Source: Stappia sp. BW2
GTDB lineage: Bacteria; Pseudomonadota; Alphaproteobacteria; Rhizobiales; Stappiaceae
DNA: 64,000 nt
Assembly: GCF_008107695.1 (NCBI RefSeq)
Contig: NZ_VIRG01000053.1
Location: 186,001 to 250,000, forward strand
Direction: 5' to 3'
How positions within the stretch are numbered: the first letter of the stretch is position 1; each line of letters opens with the position of its first letter. The notes below the pieces were generated by a model that ran no database searches, was not told the origin of the DNA, and was given only the letters and a program-made list of their open reading frames with translations. Positions 43,303-53,762 of the stretch are shown piece after piece. Position numbers and translations under genes: made by a program.

Positions 43303-45042
43303 TTACCCGGCCTGCCAGGCCGTGATCGCCTTTTCGACAGCGTCCGCACCGACGGTCCCTTTTTCAAGGGTCAGGATACCGCGCTTGCCGTTTTCATAAA
43401 GCATCGGAATGTCGATCCAGCCGCGTTCGCGCAGCAGAGCGAGATTGCGTTGCTGCTCGTTCGGCAGGCTGGACAGGGCAATCCAGAAAAAGCCCGGAGA
43501 CACCTTCACCGAAGCACCGATCAGCGCATCGCCGCGGGCTTCTTCCGTAGGCTTCATGACGAGACCCGGAACGTTGACGACATCACCCGCAGCGAAGTTT
43601 TCCGGAAACTCGTACCTGATCTCGACGAGATGGCTGGCCGGCAGGGAGTTATCGTCATTCGGCTTGATACGAATGTCGACTTTCACATCGCGCTCGGGAA
43701 TTTCGACGGACGCACTCAGAACCGCCAGAGCTTCACCGTCGAGGTTGGTTTCTTCCTCGACACTCCACACAACGGCACCTTGCGCCGCAGTGCCTGCGCC
43801 ACCGGACTCTTCACCTTCTTCATAAAGGATCGAGCGCTGGACCGAAGAATCAGCCGCCGAGGCAGAGGGCGCAGGCGCGTTGTCATCGGGCGAAATCGCC
43901 GACAGATTGTCTGCCGGGACGGCAACCGGATTTTCGGGTGCCGCGGGCGTCTGATCGCTATCGGTGCTCGTCACGATGGATGGCTGAGCGGGCTCGGGGG
44001 TGGCCGGTGTGTCGGCCTGAGAGGTATCGGACTGTCCGGTGATGGTCGTCGTGGTCACCGTACGGGCATCAGGCGCGACCACATCCGCCTCGCCTTCGTT
44101 CAACAGACGGTCGGTGTTCTTCGACGGCTCGTCGCCTTCGCCGGCAGTTGCCGAGACCGGCGGCTCCACATTCGAGACCGGTTGGCTGTCCGAAGCCGTT
44201 TGGGAAGACGATGTGGCAGGTACAGTGCCATTGTCTGCGCTTTGATCGCCTGCGGGTATCAGGAAGTAAGCCCCGCCCAGAAGGACCAACACCAGCAGAA
44301 CGGCAGCAATCACAATCGGAACGGTTCGGCTGCCGGATGCATCGCCGCGCAGCGCATCGGACGCCTTCGGCTTGGACCGCTTGTTGCGGTCTTTCTTCGA
44401 CGCCCGCTCTTGCTTGGGCTTGCCGGTCTCATCCGCTTGGTACGGCTGATCGACGGAAACGGATGCCGCTGCATCGTTTGTCGGTTCGAACAGGCCATCA
44501 TCCGCCGGTTCCGCCTGCGCCGGTCCACCGAACGAAGGTTCCTGGCGCACGGGCGCCGCGCTCGGGTCGGAAGCTTCCTTTGCGCTGTGAACGGCCTGGC
44601 TGGCCGCCGTGCCAAGGGCTTCAGCCTGAGACAGGGTTTCCTTCAGGGGCGAAGGCGCTGGTGTTTCCACCGAAGGCGCAGCAGTTTCTTCCGGCTCCTG
44701 CGGGGCCGGCACTTCCGGTGCAGCCTCTGCGGCTGGCTCAACCTGCGGCGGTGTCACCGGCGGAGCGGCGACCTCCGGCTCGGGAGCAGGCGTTTCGACC
44801 TTGGGAACGGTTGGATTGAGACCCAGGCTTTCGCGTGCAGCCTCAGCCTCCACCTTGCGGATGGATTCTTCAAGACGCAGCTGCTCAGCCGTGATTTCAG
44901 ACGGCGCCAAAGGCGGTTCATAGGCTTTGAGCTGATTGACGATGGCATTGCGCGCACGGCTGTAAACGCTTCTGCGTGCGGCGCCATTGTTTTCAGGTAA
45001 AGACGCGATCGTTTTCTTCAGAATTGAATAGTAATCAGCCAT
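43303..45042 (-). CDS. Large single-pass membrane protein, unknown function
   Basis: The 579-aa product has three parts. The N-terminal 75 residues (MADYYSILKKTIASLPENNG, then RRSVYSRARNAIVNQLKAYEP) look like a conserved helical domain. A long acidic Pro/Ala/Glu linker follows. One membrane helix (TVPIVIAAVLLVLVLLGGAYFL) lies near 245-265, then a second disordered region. The C-terminal 180 residues (RSILYEEGEE to AITAWQAG) look folded and hydrophilic. I think similar proteins exist across Rhizobiales, but I do not know a function. The start ATG is the natural first codon. Confidence 0.75.
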   Translation of the reverse strand: MADYYSILKKTIASLPENNGAARRSVYSRARNAIVNQLKAYEPPLAPSEITAEQLRLEESIRKVEAEAARESLGLNPTVPKVETPAPEPEVAAPPVTPPQVEPAAEAAPEVPAPQEPEETAAPSVETPAPSPLKETLSQAEALGTAASQAVHSAKEASDPSAAPVRQEPSFGGPAQAEPADDGLFEPTNDAAASVSVDQPYQADETGKPKQERASKKDRNKRSKPKASDALRGDASGSRTVPIVIAAVLLVLVLLGGAYFLIPAGDQSADNGTVPATSSSQTASDSQPVSNVEPPVSATAGEGDEPSKNTDRLLNEGEADVVAPDARTVTTTTITGQSDTSQADTPATPEPAQPSIVTSTDSDQTPAAPENPVAVPADNLSAISPDDNAPAPSASAADSSVQRSILYEEGEESGGAGTAAQGAVVWSVEEETNLDGEALAVLSASVEIPERDVKVDIRIKPNDDNSLPASHLVEIRYEFPENFAAGDVVNVPGLVMKPTEEARGDALIGASVKVSPGFFWIALSSLPNEQQRNLALLRERGWIDIPMLYENGKRGILTLEKGTVGADAVEKAITAWQAG

Positions 45043-45308
45043 CTTCCTGCCTACCGGCCGACTGCAAGGATCTGTTCTGCGGGCCCGAGATTTCGTTTCT
45101 TTCTCAGGCTTATAGCAAGTTTTTTGAAAACAGGTGCTATTTCTTCAATATGTTCGCCGCGACAGAGAACCTTGCAGTACCCTTTTTCCTAACACAATTT
45201 TGTCTATTCGACACACACATGGAACGCCGAAAACGAAGGGCGGTTGCATGCAGTGATTCGCAGCACGCAACCTAAGTCCTTAATAATGTGCTTTTAGTGT
45301 CGCACATC
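45043..45308. other. Intergenic region downstream of purA
   Basis: About 265 bp on the upstream side of the 579-aa gene. It is AT-rich and should hold that gene's promoter. I see no gene and no clear purA terminator. Confidence 0.3.
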
Positions 45309-46601
45309 TCAATCCTGGAACGGATTCTGCACAAGAATTGTGTCGTCCCGTTCCGGACTTGTCGATAGAAGAGCGACCGGAGCACCGATCAGTTCTTCGA
45401 CATGTCGCACATATTTGATTGCCTGCGCCGGCAGATCGGCCCAGGTCCGTGCCCCTTCGGTCGATTCCTTCCAGCCCGGCAGGCTTTCGTAGATCGGCTT
45501 CACCCGCTCCTGGGCACCTTGCGACGCCGGCAGATAGTCGATCCGCTCGCCATCCAGTTCGTAACCGATACAGATCTTGATTTCATCAAGGCCGTCAAGA
45601 ACGTCCAGCTTGGTCAGGGCGATGCCGTTGATGCCGGACGTACAGACGGTCTGGCGCACCAGAACCGCATCGAACCAGCCACAACGGCGGCGACGGCCGG
45701 TCACCGTTCCGAATTCGTGCCCGCGCGTACCCAGGAATTCGCCAATCTCGTCTTGAAGCTCCGTCGGGAACGGACCTTCACCAACACGGGTGGTGTAAGC
45801 CTTGGTGATGCCGAGCACATAGTTGATCGCCCCCGGGCCGAGGCCGCAGCCCGTCGCGGCCTGGCCGGCAACGGTGTTGGAAGACGTCACAAACGGATAG
45901 GTGCCATGGTCGATGTCCAGAAGAGCCCCCTGGGCACCTTCAAACAGGATCCGCTTTCCCTGGCGACGCAGGTCATCCAGCAGGTACCAGACCTTGTCCA
46001 TGTAAGGCAGCACCTTGTCGGCCACGCTGGACAGTTCGTCATAGATCGCCTGTGCGGAAATTTCGTCCTGACCCAGACCACGGCGCAGCGCATTGTGGTG
46101 CGTCAGCAAACGGTCGATCTTGGCCGGCAGGGTTGCGAGGTTTTTCAGGTCCATCAGACGGATGGCGCGGCGGCCAACCTTGTCTTCATATGCCGGACCG
46201 ATGCCGCGCTTGGTGGTGCCGATGCGCGTCCCTGTGTTGGAATTCTCGCGCAACGCATCGAGTTCGCGGTGCAGCGACAGAATCAGCGTCACGTTTTCGG
46301 CAACGCGCAGAGATTCGGGCGTTACGACGACACCCTGACCGCCCAGGCGTTCGACTTCCTCTGCAAGGGCATGCGGGTCCAGCACGACACCATTGCCGAT
46401 CACCGAGAGCTTGCCTTCACGTGCAACCCCGGACGGCAGGAGAGACAGCTTGTAACTGACACCGTCGATGACAAGGGTATGCCCGGCATTGTGCCCGCCC
46501 TGGAACCTCACGATGACATCGGCTTGTTCCGACAACCAGTCGACAATCTTGCCTTTGCCTTCGTCACCCCATTGCGAACCGACAACAACCACATTCGCCA
46601 T
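45309..46601 (-). CDS. purA: Adenylosuccinate synthetase
   Basis: The 430-aa GTP-dependent enzyme joins IMP and aspartate, the first committed step to AMP. Signatures are the N-terminal [46 protein letters not shown] and, later, [19 protein letters not shown]. Length is normal. It has no purine-gene neighbours and appears monocistronic. Its upstream spacer has a GC hairpin at 46669-46690. Confidence 0.98.
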   Translation of the reverse strand: MANVVVVGSQWGDEGKGKIVDWLSEQADVIVRFQGGHNAGHTLVIDGVSYKLSLLPSGVAREGKLSVIGNGVVLDPHALAEEVERLGGQGVVVTPESLRVAENVTLILSLHRELDALRENSNTGTRIGTTKRGIGPAYEDKVGRRAIRLMDLKNLATLPAKIDRLLTHHNALRRGLGQDEISAQAIYDELSSVADKVLPYMDKVWYLLDDLRRQGKRILFEGAQGALLDIDHGTYPFVTSSNTVAGQAATGCGLGPGAINYVLGITKAYTTRVGEGPFPTELQDEIGEFLGTRGHEFGTVTGRRRRCGWFDAVLVRQTVCTSGINGIALTKLDVLDGLDEIKICIGYELDGERIDYLPASQGAQERVKPIYESLPGWKESTEGARTWADLPAQAIKYVRHVEELIGAPVALLSTSPERDDTILVQNPFQD

Positions 46602-46668
46602 CTAGATTTTGCTCTCCTGAAGCAGCTTCCGCATTCTCCGAAACGTATCCGGGATGCCAACACGACAA

Positions 46669-46690
46669 GCCCCGGCAATCGGACCGGGGC
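46669..46690 (-). other. GC hairpin upstream of purA
   Basis: GCCCCGG (46669-46675) pairs with CCGGGGC (46684-46690) with an 8-nt loop, about 70 bp before purA and about 175 bp after the MFS gene stop, all on the minus strand. It is probably the terminator of the MFS gene; the U-tract is weak. Confidence 0.45.
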
Positions 46691-46864
46691 AAACGGCGCG
46701 GACTATAGACACGTTTCCCAGCTCATGCGAGTCTCCGCGCCGAGATTGGGAAGGCAAAAGCAAGTTTTTTTGCCAACTCTCCCGGACGTCCCGTTCACCC
46801 TTGTGACAATTGACCGCTCACACCGCGCCTTAGACCGCATTTGCGGCAATGTCGCGACGGCGAT

Positions 46865-48133
46865 TTATTTTGCCGGCGGCTCGCCTGCTTCCCGTTTGTC
46901 GTGACGGGCAAGCCTGAAGATCATCGGTGATGTGCGCAGCAGCCAGACGAAGCGATGGCGCTTGTTTGCCGGGACGGCATCCCGGCTCATGATGCGCGCG
47001 AAGACGAACACCACCAGCGACAGGTGCAATGTCGCGGTGTAGAGGAAGAAGGCCGAGGGGCCAAATTGCTCCATCACCAGCGACGCGATGAACGGTCCGG
47101 CCATCGCCCCCACTCCATAGGCCAGCGTAAGCCCGGCCACCACATCGATAAACTGACCCGGTTCGGCGTTGTCGTTGGCATGGGCCGCACAAAGTGAATA
47201 GAGCGGCAAGGCAAATCCACCGAACAGAAAGACACCGGCGAAAAGCTCCAGGCGGGTCGATGACCCGGAAATGAATAGACAGGCCAGCCCGGCGCCGACC
47301 GTGAAGACACCCAGCACGATACGCCGGTCCATCCGGTCAGACAGCCAGCCGGCAGGATACTGGAAGATAGCCCCGGCAAAGACCCAGATCGCGACGAACG
47401 CGGCGACCGTTTCCAGACCCAGTCCAACGCTTTCCGCATAGACCGGGCCAACCATGCGGAACGCACCATTGGTAAGGCCGATGGTGAACACGGCAACAAG
47501 CGCGACCGGCGACACCCGCCACAGCATGAGCGGATCGAAAAAGCGCGCTGGCGGTGCTGCGGGATTTTGCTCGCGGGTCAGGGAAATCGGCACCAGCGCA
47601 AAGCAGAACAGGATGGCCAGGATGATCAGAATCTCCGGACCCAGCGGCCCGAAGGCCGGCAGCATGAACTGGCTTCCCATGACGGCGATCATGTCGACGA
47701 TCCGGTAAACGGAAAGAATCCGCCCTCGGGAGGCATTGGTCGCAATGGAGTTGAGCCAGCTTTCCAGAACCATGGTGGTGCCGCAAAACGCCGCCCCGCT
47801 CACCAGACGCACCACCATCCAGAGCCAGCCGGCGGGCGTGAAGGCAATCGCCAAAATGGCAATGGCGCTGATGGCTGCCAATGTGGAGAAGACACGAATA
47901 TGCCCTGCCCGGGCGATCAGAAACGGTGTCAGCAGAACGCCGACAATCATGCCGGCAAAATAACACGAGCCGAGCAGCCCGATCAGTGTGTCCGACATGC
48001 CCTCCGATTTGCCGCGAACCGAGATCATGGTGACGGAAAGCCCGTTCGCGCCCAAAAGACAGGCGGCGGCAACCAGCAAAGGTGTCAAACGTCCGGCAAG
48101 CGATCTCGTGCCTGCCGCGGCAACTAGGGTCAT
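46865..48133 (-). CDS. Major facilitator superfamily transporter (YcaD-like)
   Basis: The 422-aa membrane protein has about twelve helices. It starts LTPLLVAAACLLGANGLSVT and shows the MFS loop motif between helices 2 and 3 in altered form (LLTPFLIARAGHIRVFSTLA). The second half has PAGWLSDRMDRRIVLG, the same motif repeated. The overall pattern resembles YcaD-type carriers of unknown substrate. I start at the ATG at 48133, whose ribosome site is weak; 53 further codons of open frame upstream are not membrane-like. It is divergent from the DMT transporter. Confidence 0.88.
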   Translation of the reverse strand: MTLVAAAGTRSLAGRLTPLLVAAACLLGANGLSVTMISVRGKSEGMSDTLIGLLGSCYFAGMIVGVLLTPFLIARAGHIRVFSTLAAISAIAILAIAFTPAGWLWMVVRLVSGAAFCGTTMVLESWLNSIATNASRGRILSVYRIVDMIAVMGSQFMLPAFGPLGPEILIILAILFCFALVPISLTREQNPAAPPARFFDPLMLWRVSPVALVAVFTIGLTNGAFRMVGPVYAESVGLGLETVAAFVAIWVFAGAIFQYPAGWLSDRMDRRIVLGVFTVGAGLACLFISGSSTRLELFAGVFLFGGFALPLYSLCAAHANDNAEPGQFIDVVAGLTLAYGVGAMAGPFIASLVMEQFGPSAFFLYTATLHLSLVVFVFARIMSRDAVPANKRHRFVWLLRTSPMIFRLARHDKREAGEPPAK

Positions 48134-48452
48134 GAATGAGAAACTCTTGCGAGCAGCCGGACCTAAACTCGGCGTTATCACTGTTGCTTGCGCGAATGAG
48201 CCGCGCAAGTCCGGGTCCGACGCTTTTACAGACAAAACGGACAGCCCGGCCTGAATTGCATATGGAACAACGGGAGACGCGCCCTGAAACACAGGATCGG
48301 CCTTCGCTCAAGCGACTGCAACACTGCTCAAGGCCCGCATCAATGAGGCTCGCCACTTAAAGAAAGGCAGCAATACATGCGCTCGCGTTTCGGGTGTTCT
48401 TCACACCGGGGCAGTGATACCTGAAAGACATCGCTCAAACGGAGGTTGCAAA
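48134..48452. other. Divergent promoter region between MFS and DMT transporter genes
   Basis: About 320 bp. Reading frames cross it on both strands but only as upstream extensions of the two neighbours. No gene or named regulatory site is supported. Confidence 0.35.
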
Positions 48453-49349
48453 TTGCCACTTCGAAACTGGATCATGCTGACCGTACTTGGTGCCATCTGG
48501 GGCGGCTCCTTTTTGTTCGCAAAGGTGGCTGTCGCGGAAATCCCGCCCTTTGTTCTTGTCTTCCTGCGCGTTTCCATCGCCTGTGCCGTCTTGCTGGTCA
48601 TCCTCTGGCATCGTGGCATGTTGAGCCGGCTGGAGAAAAAATACGCCTTGCCGTTTCTCGTCATGGGTCTGTTGAACAACGCCGTCCCCTTCTCGCTTCT
48701 GTTTCTCGGTCAGACTGCAATCGGTGCCGGTCTTGCATCGATTCTGAATGCGACCACACCCGTCTTCACGGTTGTCGTCGCAAGCCTGCTGACCAAACAG
48801 GAAACGCTTCAGGGCAACAGGATTGCCGGCGTCGTGCTGGGTGTGGCCGGTGTCGCCATCATGCTGTGGAGCAGCCTGTCGGGCCTTGTCAGCGATCCCT
48901 TGTGGGCTCAGCTCTGTTGCCTGGGTGCCGCCATTTCCTACGCCTGCGCAGCAACCTTCGCCCGCCGCTTCAAATCGCTGCCACCGCACGTGTCGGCGAC
49001 GGGCCAGTTGATCGGCTCCAGCACGCTCATGCTGCCGGTCGCGCTTCTGACCGCCGGCAGCTGGTCCATTGCCGACCCCAGCCCAACGGCCTGGTTCAAC
49101 GTGCTTGCGCTCGGTGTTCTGGCAACCGCCCTCGCCTACCTGATCTACTTCCAGATTCTCGCTGAAGCTGGCGCGACAAATGCGTCGCTCGTCACGCTGC
49201 TCGTGCCGGCAAGCGCGCTGTTCTTCGGCTGGCTGATCCTGGGCGAAAAACTGGGAGCGTTGCAACTCGGCGGATTTGCCGTGCTGCTGGTAGGCCTCGT
49301 CGTCCTGGATGGACGCATCCTGAAACGGCGCCGCGCGCCAGCGGTTTGA
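48453..49349 (+). CDS. EamA/DMT superfamily transporter
   Basis: The 298-aa membrane protein has ten helices in two EamA repeats: WIMLTVLGAIWGGSFLFAKV at the start and LCCLGAAISYACAATFARRF for the second repeat. PVFTVVVASLLTKQE and SALFFGWLILGEKL are typical end motifs. Members export amino acids or metabolites. I use the TTG at 48453 because GGAGG lies 7 nt upstream; a GTG at 48414 would need a start without a ribosome site. The substrate is unknown. Confidence 0.87.
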   Translation: MPLRNWIMLTVLGAIWGGSFLFAKVAVAEIPPFVLVFLRVSIACAVLLVILWHRGMLSRLEKKYALPFLVMGLLNNAVPFSLLFLGQTAIGAGLASILNATTPVFTVVVASLLTKQETLQGNRIAGVVLGVAGVAIMLWSSLSGLVSDPLWAQLCCLGAAISYACAATFARRFKSLPPHVSATGQLIGSSTLMLPVALLTAGSWSIADPSPTAWFNVLALGVLATALAYLIYFQILAEAGATNASLVTLLVPASALFFGWLILGEKLGALQLGGFAVLLVGLVVLDGRILKRRRAPAV

Positions 49350-49354
49350 CCAAT

Positions 49355-49389
49355 GAAAAAAGGAGCCTTCTGCAAAAGGCAGAAGGCTC
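49355..49389 (-). terminator. Rho-independent terminator of the serC-serA unit
   Basis: GAGCCTTCTGC (49363-49373) pairs perfectly with GCAGAAGGCTC (49379-49389), and on the minus strand the stem is followed by CTTTTTTC. It faces serA, about 110 bp past the serA stop, although it sits right after the convergent DMT gene. It may also stop the DMT transcript. Confidence 0.8.
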
Positions 49390-49472
49390 AAGCGTCAGGA
49401 ACTTGGGCTGCACCTGACGAATATCCGGTAGGGGCGATTAGGGGCACGCCCCGTAGGACCGGACAGCGAATT

Positions 49473-49498
49473 GGCGGGCACTTGGGCAAACGCCCGCC
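49473..49498 (-). other. Hairpin immediately after serA
   Basis: GGCGGGC (49473-49479) pairs with GCCCGCC (49492-49498), with a 12-nt loop, 3 bp past the serA stop. No U-tract; it could protect the 3' end or assist the later terminator. Confidence 0.4.
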
Positions 49499-49501
49499 GT
49501 T

Positions 49502-51088
49502 TCAGAAATTCAACGCCTTGACCTGCTTGACGTGAGAAACGGCCTCCAGCCGCGCCAGGACGTCGGGCGACACATCGCCGTCCACCTCCACGAGGCAGAT
49601 CGCATCGTCACCAGGGGCCAGACGGCCGAGATGGAAAGTCGCGATGTTGACGCCGCTGTTGCCAAGTTCCATGCCGAGCTGCCCGATAAAGCCGGGCTTG
49701 TCCTCGTTGGTGATGTAAAGCATCTGCGGCCCCAGTTCGGCCTCCATGTTGATGCCCTTCACCTGGATGATCCGTGGCTTGCCATCGGCAAACACCGTGC
49801 CTGCGACCGACCGTTCCTGACGCTGGGTAATCACCGTCAGACGCATGTAGGTCTCATAGGCACCGTCTTTCTCGCGGCGGATTTCCTCGATCTTCATGCC
49901 GCGTTCCTTGGCCAGAATAGGCGCGGAGACCATGTTGACCGTCTGCAGAAGCGGTGTCAGCAAACCGGTCAGCACGGCTGCCGTCAGCGCCTGCACGTTC
50001 ATTTCAGCGACGTTACCTGCATATTCCAGACGAACGCCCTCAATGCCGGATTCCGTCAGTTGGCCCGCGAAGGACCCGAGCTGTTCCGCCAGCCGCACGA
50101 AAGGCACAAGCTTGGGAGCCTCTTCGGCAGTGATGGACGGCATGTTGAGCGCGTTGCGCACAGCCCCCTGAAGCAGGTAGTCGCACATCTGTTCGGCCAC
50201 TTGCAGCGCAACGTTTTCCTGGGCTTCCTTGGTGGATGCGCCCAGATGCGGCGTGGAAACGAAGTTGGGCGCACCGAACAGCACGTTTTCCTTCGCCGGT
50301 TCCTCGACAAAGACGTCAAACGCCGCCCCGCCAAGTTTGCCCTCGTCCAGAGCCGCACGCACTGCCGCTTCATCGGCCAGCCCGCCCCGGGCACAGTTGA
50401 TCAGATAGGCGCCCTTGCGCATTTTCTCGATGGCCTTGGCATCGATGATGTTACGCGTCTTGTCGGTCAGCGGCGTATGCAGGGTGATGAAATCCGACCG
50501 GGACAGCAAACCGTCCAGTTCGACCTTTTCGACACCGAGCGCCACGGCCTTTTCCGGCGTCAGGAAGGGATCGAATGCGATCACCTTCATTTTCAGGCCG
50601 ATGGCCCGGTCGGCCACGATCGAGCCGATGTTGCCGCAACCGATCAGACCGAGGGTCTTGCCGGTGAGTTCGCGGCCCATGAAGCGGGATTTCTCCCACT
50701 TGCCGGCCTGTGTGGACGCATCGGCCGCCGGGATCTGACGTGCGACGGCCATCATCATCGAAATGGCGTGTTCGGCGGTGGTGATCGCATTGCCGAAAGG
50801 CGTGTTCATGACAATGATGCCGCGCGCGGTCGCCTTGGGAATATCGACGTTGTCGACACCGATCCCAGCCCGGCCGATCACCTTCAGATTTTCAGCGGCA
50901 CCAATGATCTTTTCCGTGACCTTGGTGGCCGAACGGATCGCCAGACCATCGTATTTGCCGATGATCTCCAGCAGTTTTTCCTTGTCCTTGCCGACCTCCG
51001 GCAGAAAGTCCACATCAACGCCGCGATCCTTGAAGATCTGTACGGCAGCATCCGACAGCTTGTCGGAAATCAGTACCTTGGGAGCCAT
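49502..51088 (-). CDS. serA: D-3-phosphoglycerate dehydrogenase
   Basis: The 528-aa long-form enzyme catalyses the first step of serine synthesis, oxidising 3-phosphoglycerate with NAD. It has the split catalytic domain, the Rossmann fold (TLGLIGCGNIGSIVADRAIGL) and the catalytic stretches INCARGGLADEAAV and STPHLGASTKEAQ. An intervening domain and a C-terminal ACT domain follow (YITNEDKPGFIGQLGMELGN). AGGAGAGG precedes the ATG at 51088 (MAPKVLIS). It lies 79 bp after serC, which catalyses the next step. Confidence 0.97.
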   Translation of the reverse strand: MAPKVLISDKLSDAAVQIFKDRGVDVDFLPEVGKDKEKLLEIIGKYDGLAIRSATKVTEKIIGAAENLKVIGRAGIGVDNVDIPKATARGIIVMNTPFGNAITTAEHAISMMMAVARQIPAADASTQAGKWEKSRFMGRELTGKTLGLIGCGNIGSIVADRAIGLKMKVIAFDPFLTPEKAVALGVEKVELDGLLSRSDFITLHTPLTDKTRNIIDAKAIEKMRKGAYLINCARGGLADEAAVRAALDEGKLGGAAFDVFVEEPAKENVLFGAPNFVSTPHLGASTKEAQENVALQVAEQMCDYLLQGAVRNALNMPSITAEEAPKLVPFVRLAEQLGSFAGQLTESGIEGVRLEYAGNVAEMNVQALTAAVLTGLLTPLLQTVNMVSAPILAKERGMKIEEIRREKDGAYETYMRLTVITQRQERSVAGTVFADGKPRIIQVKGINMEAELGPQMLYITNEDKPGFIGQLGMELGNSGVNIATFHLGRLAPGDDAICLVEVDGDVSPDVLARLEAVSHVKQVKALNF

Positions 51089-51167
51089 TGAAGCCTCTCC
51101 TTGAATACGAGAAACGATCCGGGCAGCGCACCGCCCGGGACTGTTGTCGTTGAAGGATTGAACAGGC

Positions 51168-52346
<1,179 letters not shown>

Positions 52347-52462
52347 ATCTGTCTACCCTCGCAGATAGTTGCCTCTCGTTGGGGAGAGGTGGCCCACCTA
52401 TGGGGATAGGACCTTCCCGGCCTCCGGTCAATTCAAATCGCACGCACCTCGGCAAAACAAGA

Positions 52463-52488
52463 AAAGGCCGGTCGATTGACCGGCCTTT
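52463..52488 (-). terminator. Rho-independent terminator of the porin gene
   Basis: AAAGGCCGGTC (52463-52473) pairs with GACCGGCCTTT (52478-52488) around a 4-nt loop, and on the minus strand TTTTCTTGTTTT follows. It is 21 bp past the stop of the outer-membrane protein gene. Confidence 0.9.
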
Positions 52489-52508
52489 CGAAATCGCTGA
52501 TCGGAAGA

Positions 52509-53330
52509 TCAAAAGTTGCTGGTGATCGGGCCTTGCGGCTCGTAGTAAACCGGGCCGGCAGGGGCTGAGACCGTGTTGAAAGAGTAGCGCGCACCCAGAC
52601 GGAATTCGTGGGCGGTGAGATCTTCCCATTTTTCTCGAGTTCCACCAGTGCCTACACCATCAAGTCGAACACTCTTTGCTTCGCCGAGGTTCTTGTACCG
52701 GTATCCGGCATCCAAGCTCCAGTTTGGAGTGAAGGCGTACTCAGCACCGGCCATCAAAGCCCACGCAAAGTTCCATTGACCGTTGTCCCCATCGTAAGTC
52801 GGGCTCGAGCCATCAGGATTAAACGACTTCTTGTTACTGGTGTTCACGTAAGCTGCACCAATACCAGCACCAACGTAAGGCGTAATCCTGTTCCAGGTGC
52901 CGATGTCAACGTAAGCGTTGAGCATCAGCGTCCAGACATCAATGTCTGCTTGCTCCTTTGAGAATTGGCCAGATGTAGAACATCCGACGCAATCTGCGTA
53001 ACCAGTTGCAGTGGCCCGTGTCTCATAATCAAGTGTCAGGTCGGTGCGGAAGTAGTCGTTAAACTGGTAGCCGACGCCAACACCGAACATCCAGGCGTTG
53101 TCCATACTTGTGCGTTCATATCGCAGATCCCCAATGCTGGGGTCATTAAAGCTACCAGTCGGATCGCTGTATAATTTGTACCCGATATCACCACGCAGGT
53201 ACCAACCACCAACGGCCGGAACCTCCGGGATGTGCTCAATGACCGGGGTTGGCAAATCCGCGGCATAGGCTGCAGTGGAAAGCGCAACAGCAAATCCGGT
53301 CAAAGACAAACGCTTAAAGAAATTGTTCAT
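52509..53330 (-). CDS. Outer membrane beta-barrel protein, Omp25/Omp31-like
   Basis: The 273-aa protein has a signal peptide (MNNFFKRLSLTGFAVALSTAAYA, then ADLPTPV) and an eight-stranded barrel pattern with alternating strands such as WYLRGDIGYKLY, AWMFGVGVGYQFNDYFRTDLTL, ITPYVGAGIGAAYV, WALMAGAEYAFTPNWSLDAGYRY and HEFRLGARYSF. It ends SNF, a C-terminal aromatic residue expected for barrel insertion. It resembles the Omp25/31 family of Rhizobiales. Two perfect CtrA boxes lie upstream. Codon use looks slightly less GC-biased than in neighbouring genes. Confidence 0.9.
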   Translation of the reverse strand: MNNFFKRLSLTGFAVALSTAAYAADLPTPVIEHIPEVPAVGGWYLRGDIGYKLYSDPTGSFNDPSIGDLRYERTSMDNAWMFGVGVGYQFNDYFRTDLTLDYETRATATGYADCVGCSTSGQFSKEQADIDVWTLMLNAYVDIGTWNRITPYVGAGIGAAYVNTSNKKSFNPDGSSPTYDGDNGQWNFAWALMAGAEYAFTPNWSLDAGYRYKNLGEAKSVRLDGVGTGGTREKWEDLTAHEFRLGARYSFNTVSAPAGPVYYEPQGPITSNF

Positions 53331-53410
53331 GTCCTCGTCCTTTTTCAGTGAGCGTCCGCTTTAACCAATGCCGGACACACCAAACTTGAAAGCATATTGA
53401 CGGGGATTGA

Positions 53411-53426
53411 TTAATTGTGACTTAAC
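53411..53426. promoter_or_regulatory. Perfect CtrA box 1 upstream of the porin gene
   Basis: TTAATTGTGACTTAAC is an exact match to TTAA-N7-TTAAC, 81 bp upstream of the porin start codon. The full-length match carries nine defined positions. Confidence 0.8.
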
Positions 53427-53453
53427 TCTGTTCTTTAACCGCGTTTTTTTACC

Positions 53454-53469
53454 TTAAGGAAACCTTAAC
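53454..53469. promoter_or_regulatory. Perfect CtrA box 2 upstream of the porin gene
   Basis: TTAAGGAAACCTTAAC is a second exact TTAA-N7-TTAAC, 43 bp (about four helical turns) from box 1 and in the same orientation. A third pair, TTAA at 53422 and 53435, has a 9-nt spacer. It lies 16 bp before the small ORF at 53486, so it could act on either gene. Confidence 0.8.
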
Positions 53470-53485
53470 AGCCGCAGAAACCTTC

Positions 53486-53665
53486 ATGGATCAGGAACAG
53501 GAACGGAAAATCATCCGACAGGCTGGAGACATGGCTCTCAAAGCTTCCCGTCCCGACCTTGACTGGACAAAGCCGAAACCGGCTTCAGGAAGCACTCTAG
53601 CGCGGTATTTTCCCGACCTTGTTAGGACTTCTCGAAAAAATACTATTCTGCAGCCGGTAAAGTGA
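53486..53665 (+). CDS. Possible small protein (59 aa), unsupported by homology
   Basis: An ATG-to-TGA frame of 59 codons (MDQEQERKIIRQAGDMALKA, then SRPDLDW, ending KNTILQPVK) begins 16 bp after a CtrA box and ends before the glmM terminator. The composition, with a charged helix first, looks protein-like, but third positions are only moderately GC-rich and no clear ribosome site precedes the ATG. It could be a chance frame in the 430-bp porin-glmM spacer. I do not recognise it. Confidence 0.3.
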   Translation: MDQEQERKIIRQAGDMALKASRPDLDWTKPKPASGSTLARYFPDLVRTSRKNTILQPVK

Positions 53666-53712
53666 CTTCGTTTTGGCGCATCCGGGGTGACCTGGCGGAA
53701 AGGATAGCAATA

Positions 53713-53741
53713 AAAAAGCCGCCTCAATCGGGCGGCTTTTT
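53713..53741. terminator. Terminator of glmM (bidirectional)
   Basis: AAAAAGCCGCC (53713-53723) pairs with GGCGGCTTTTT (53731-53741), loop 7 nt, followed on the minus strand by TTTTTTATT. It is 21 bp past the glmM stop. Confidence 0.9.
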
Positions 53742-53762
53742 CGTCACGTGTTGTCCTGTCGA

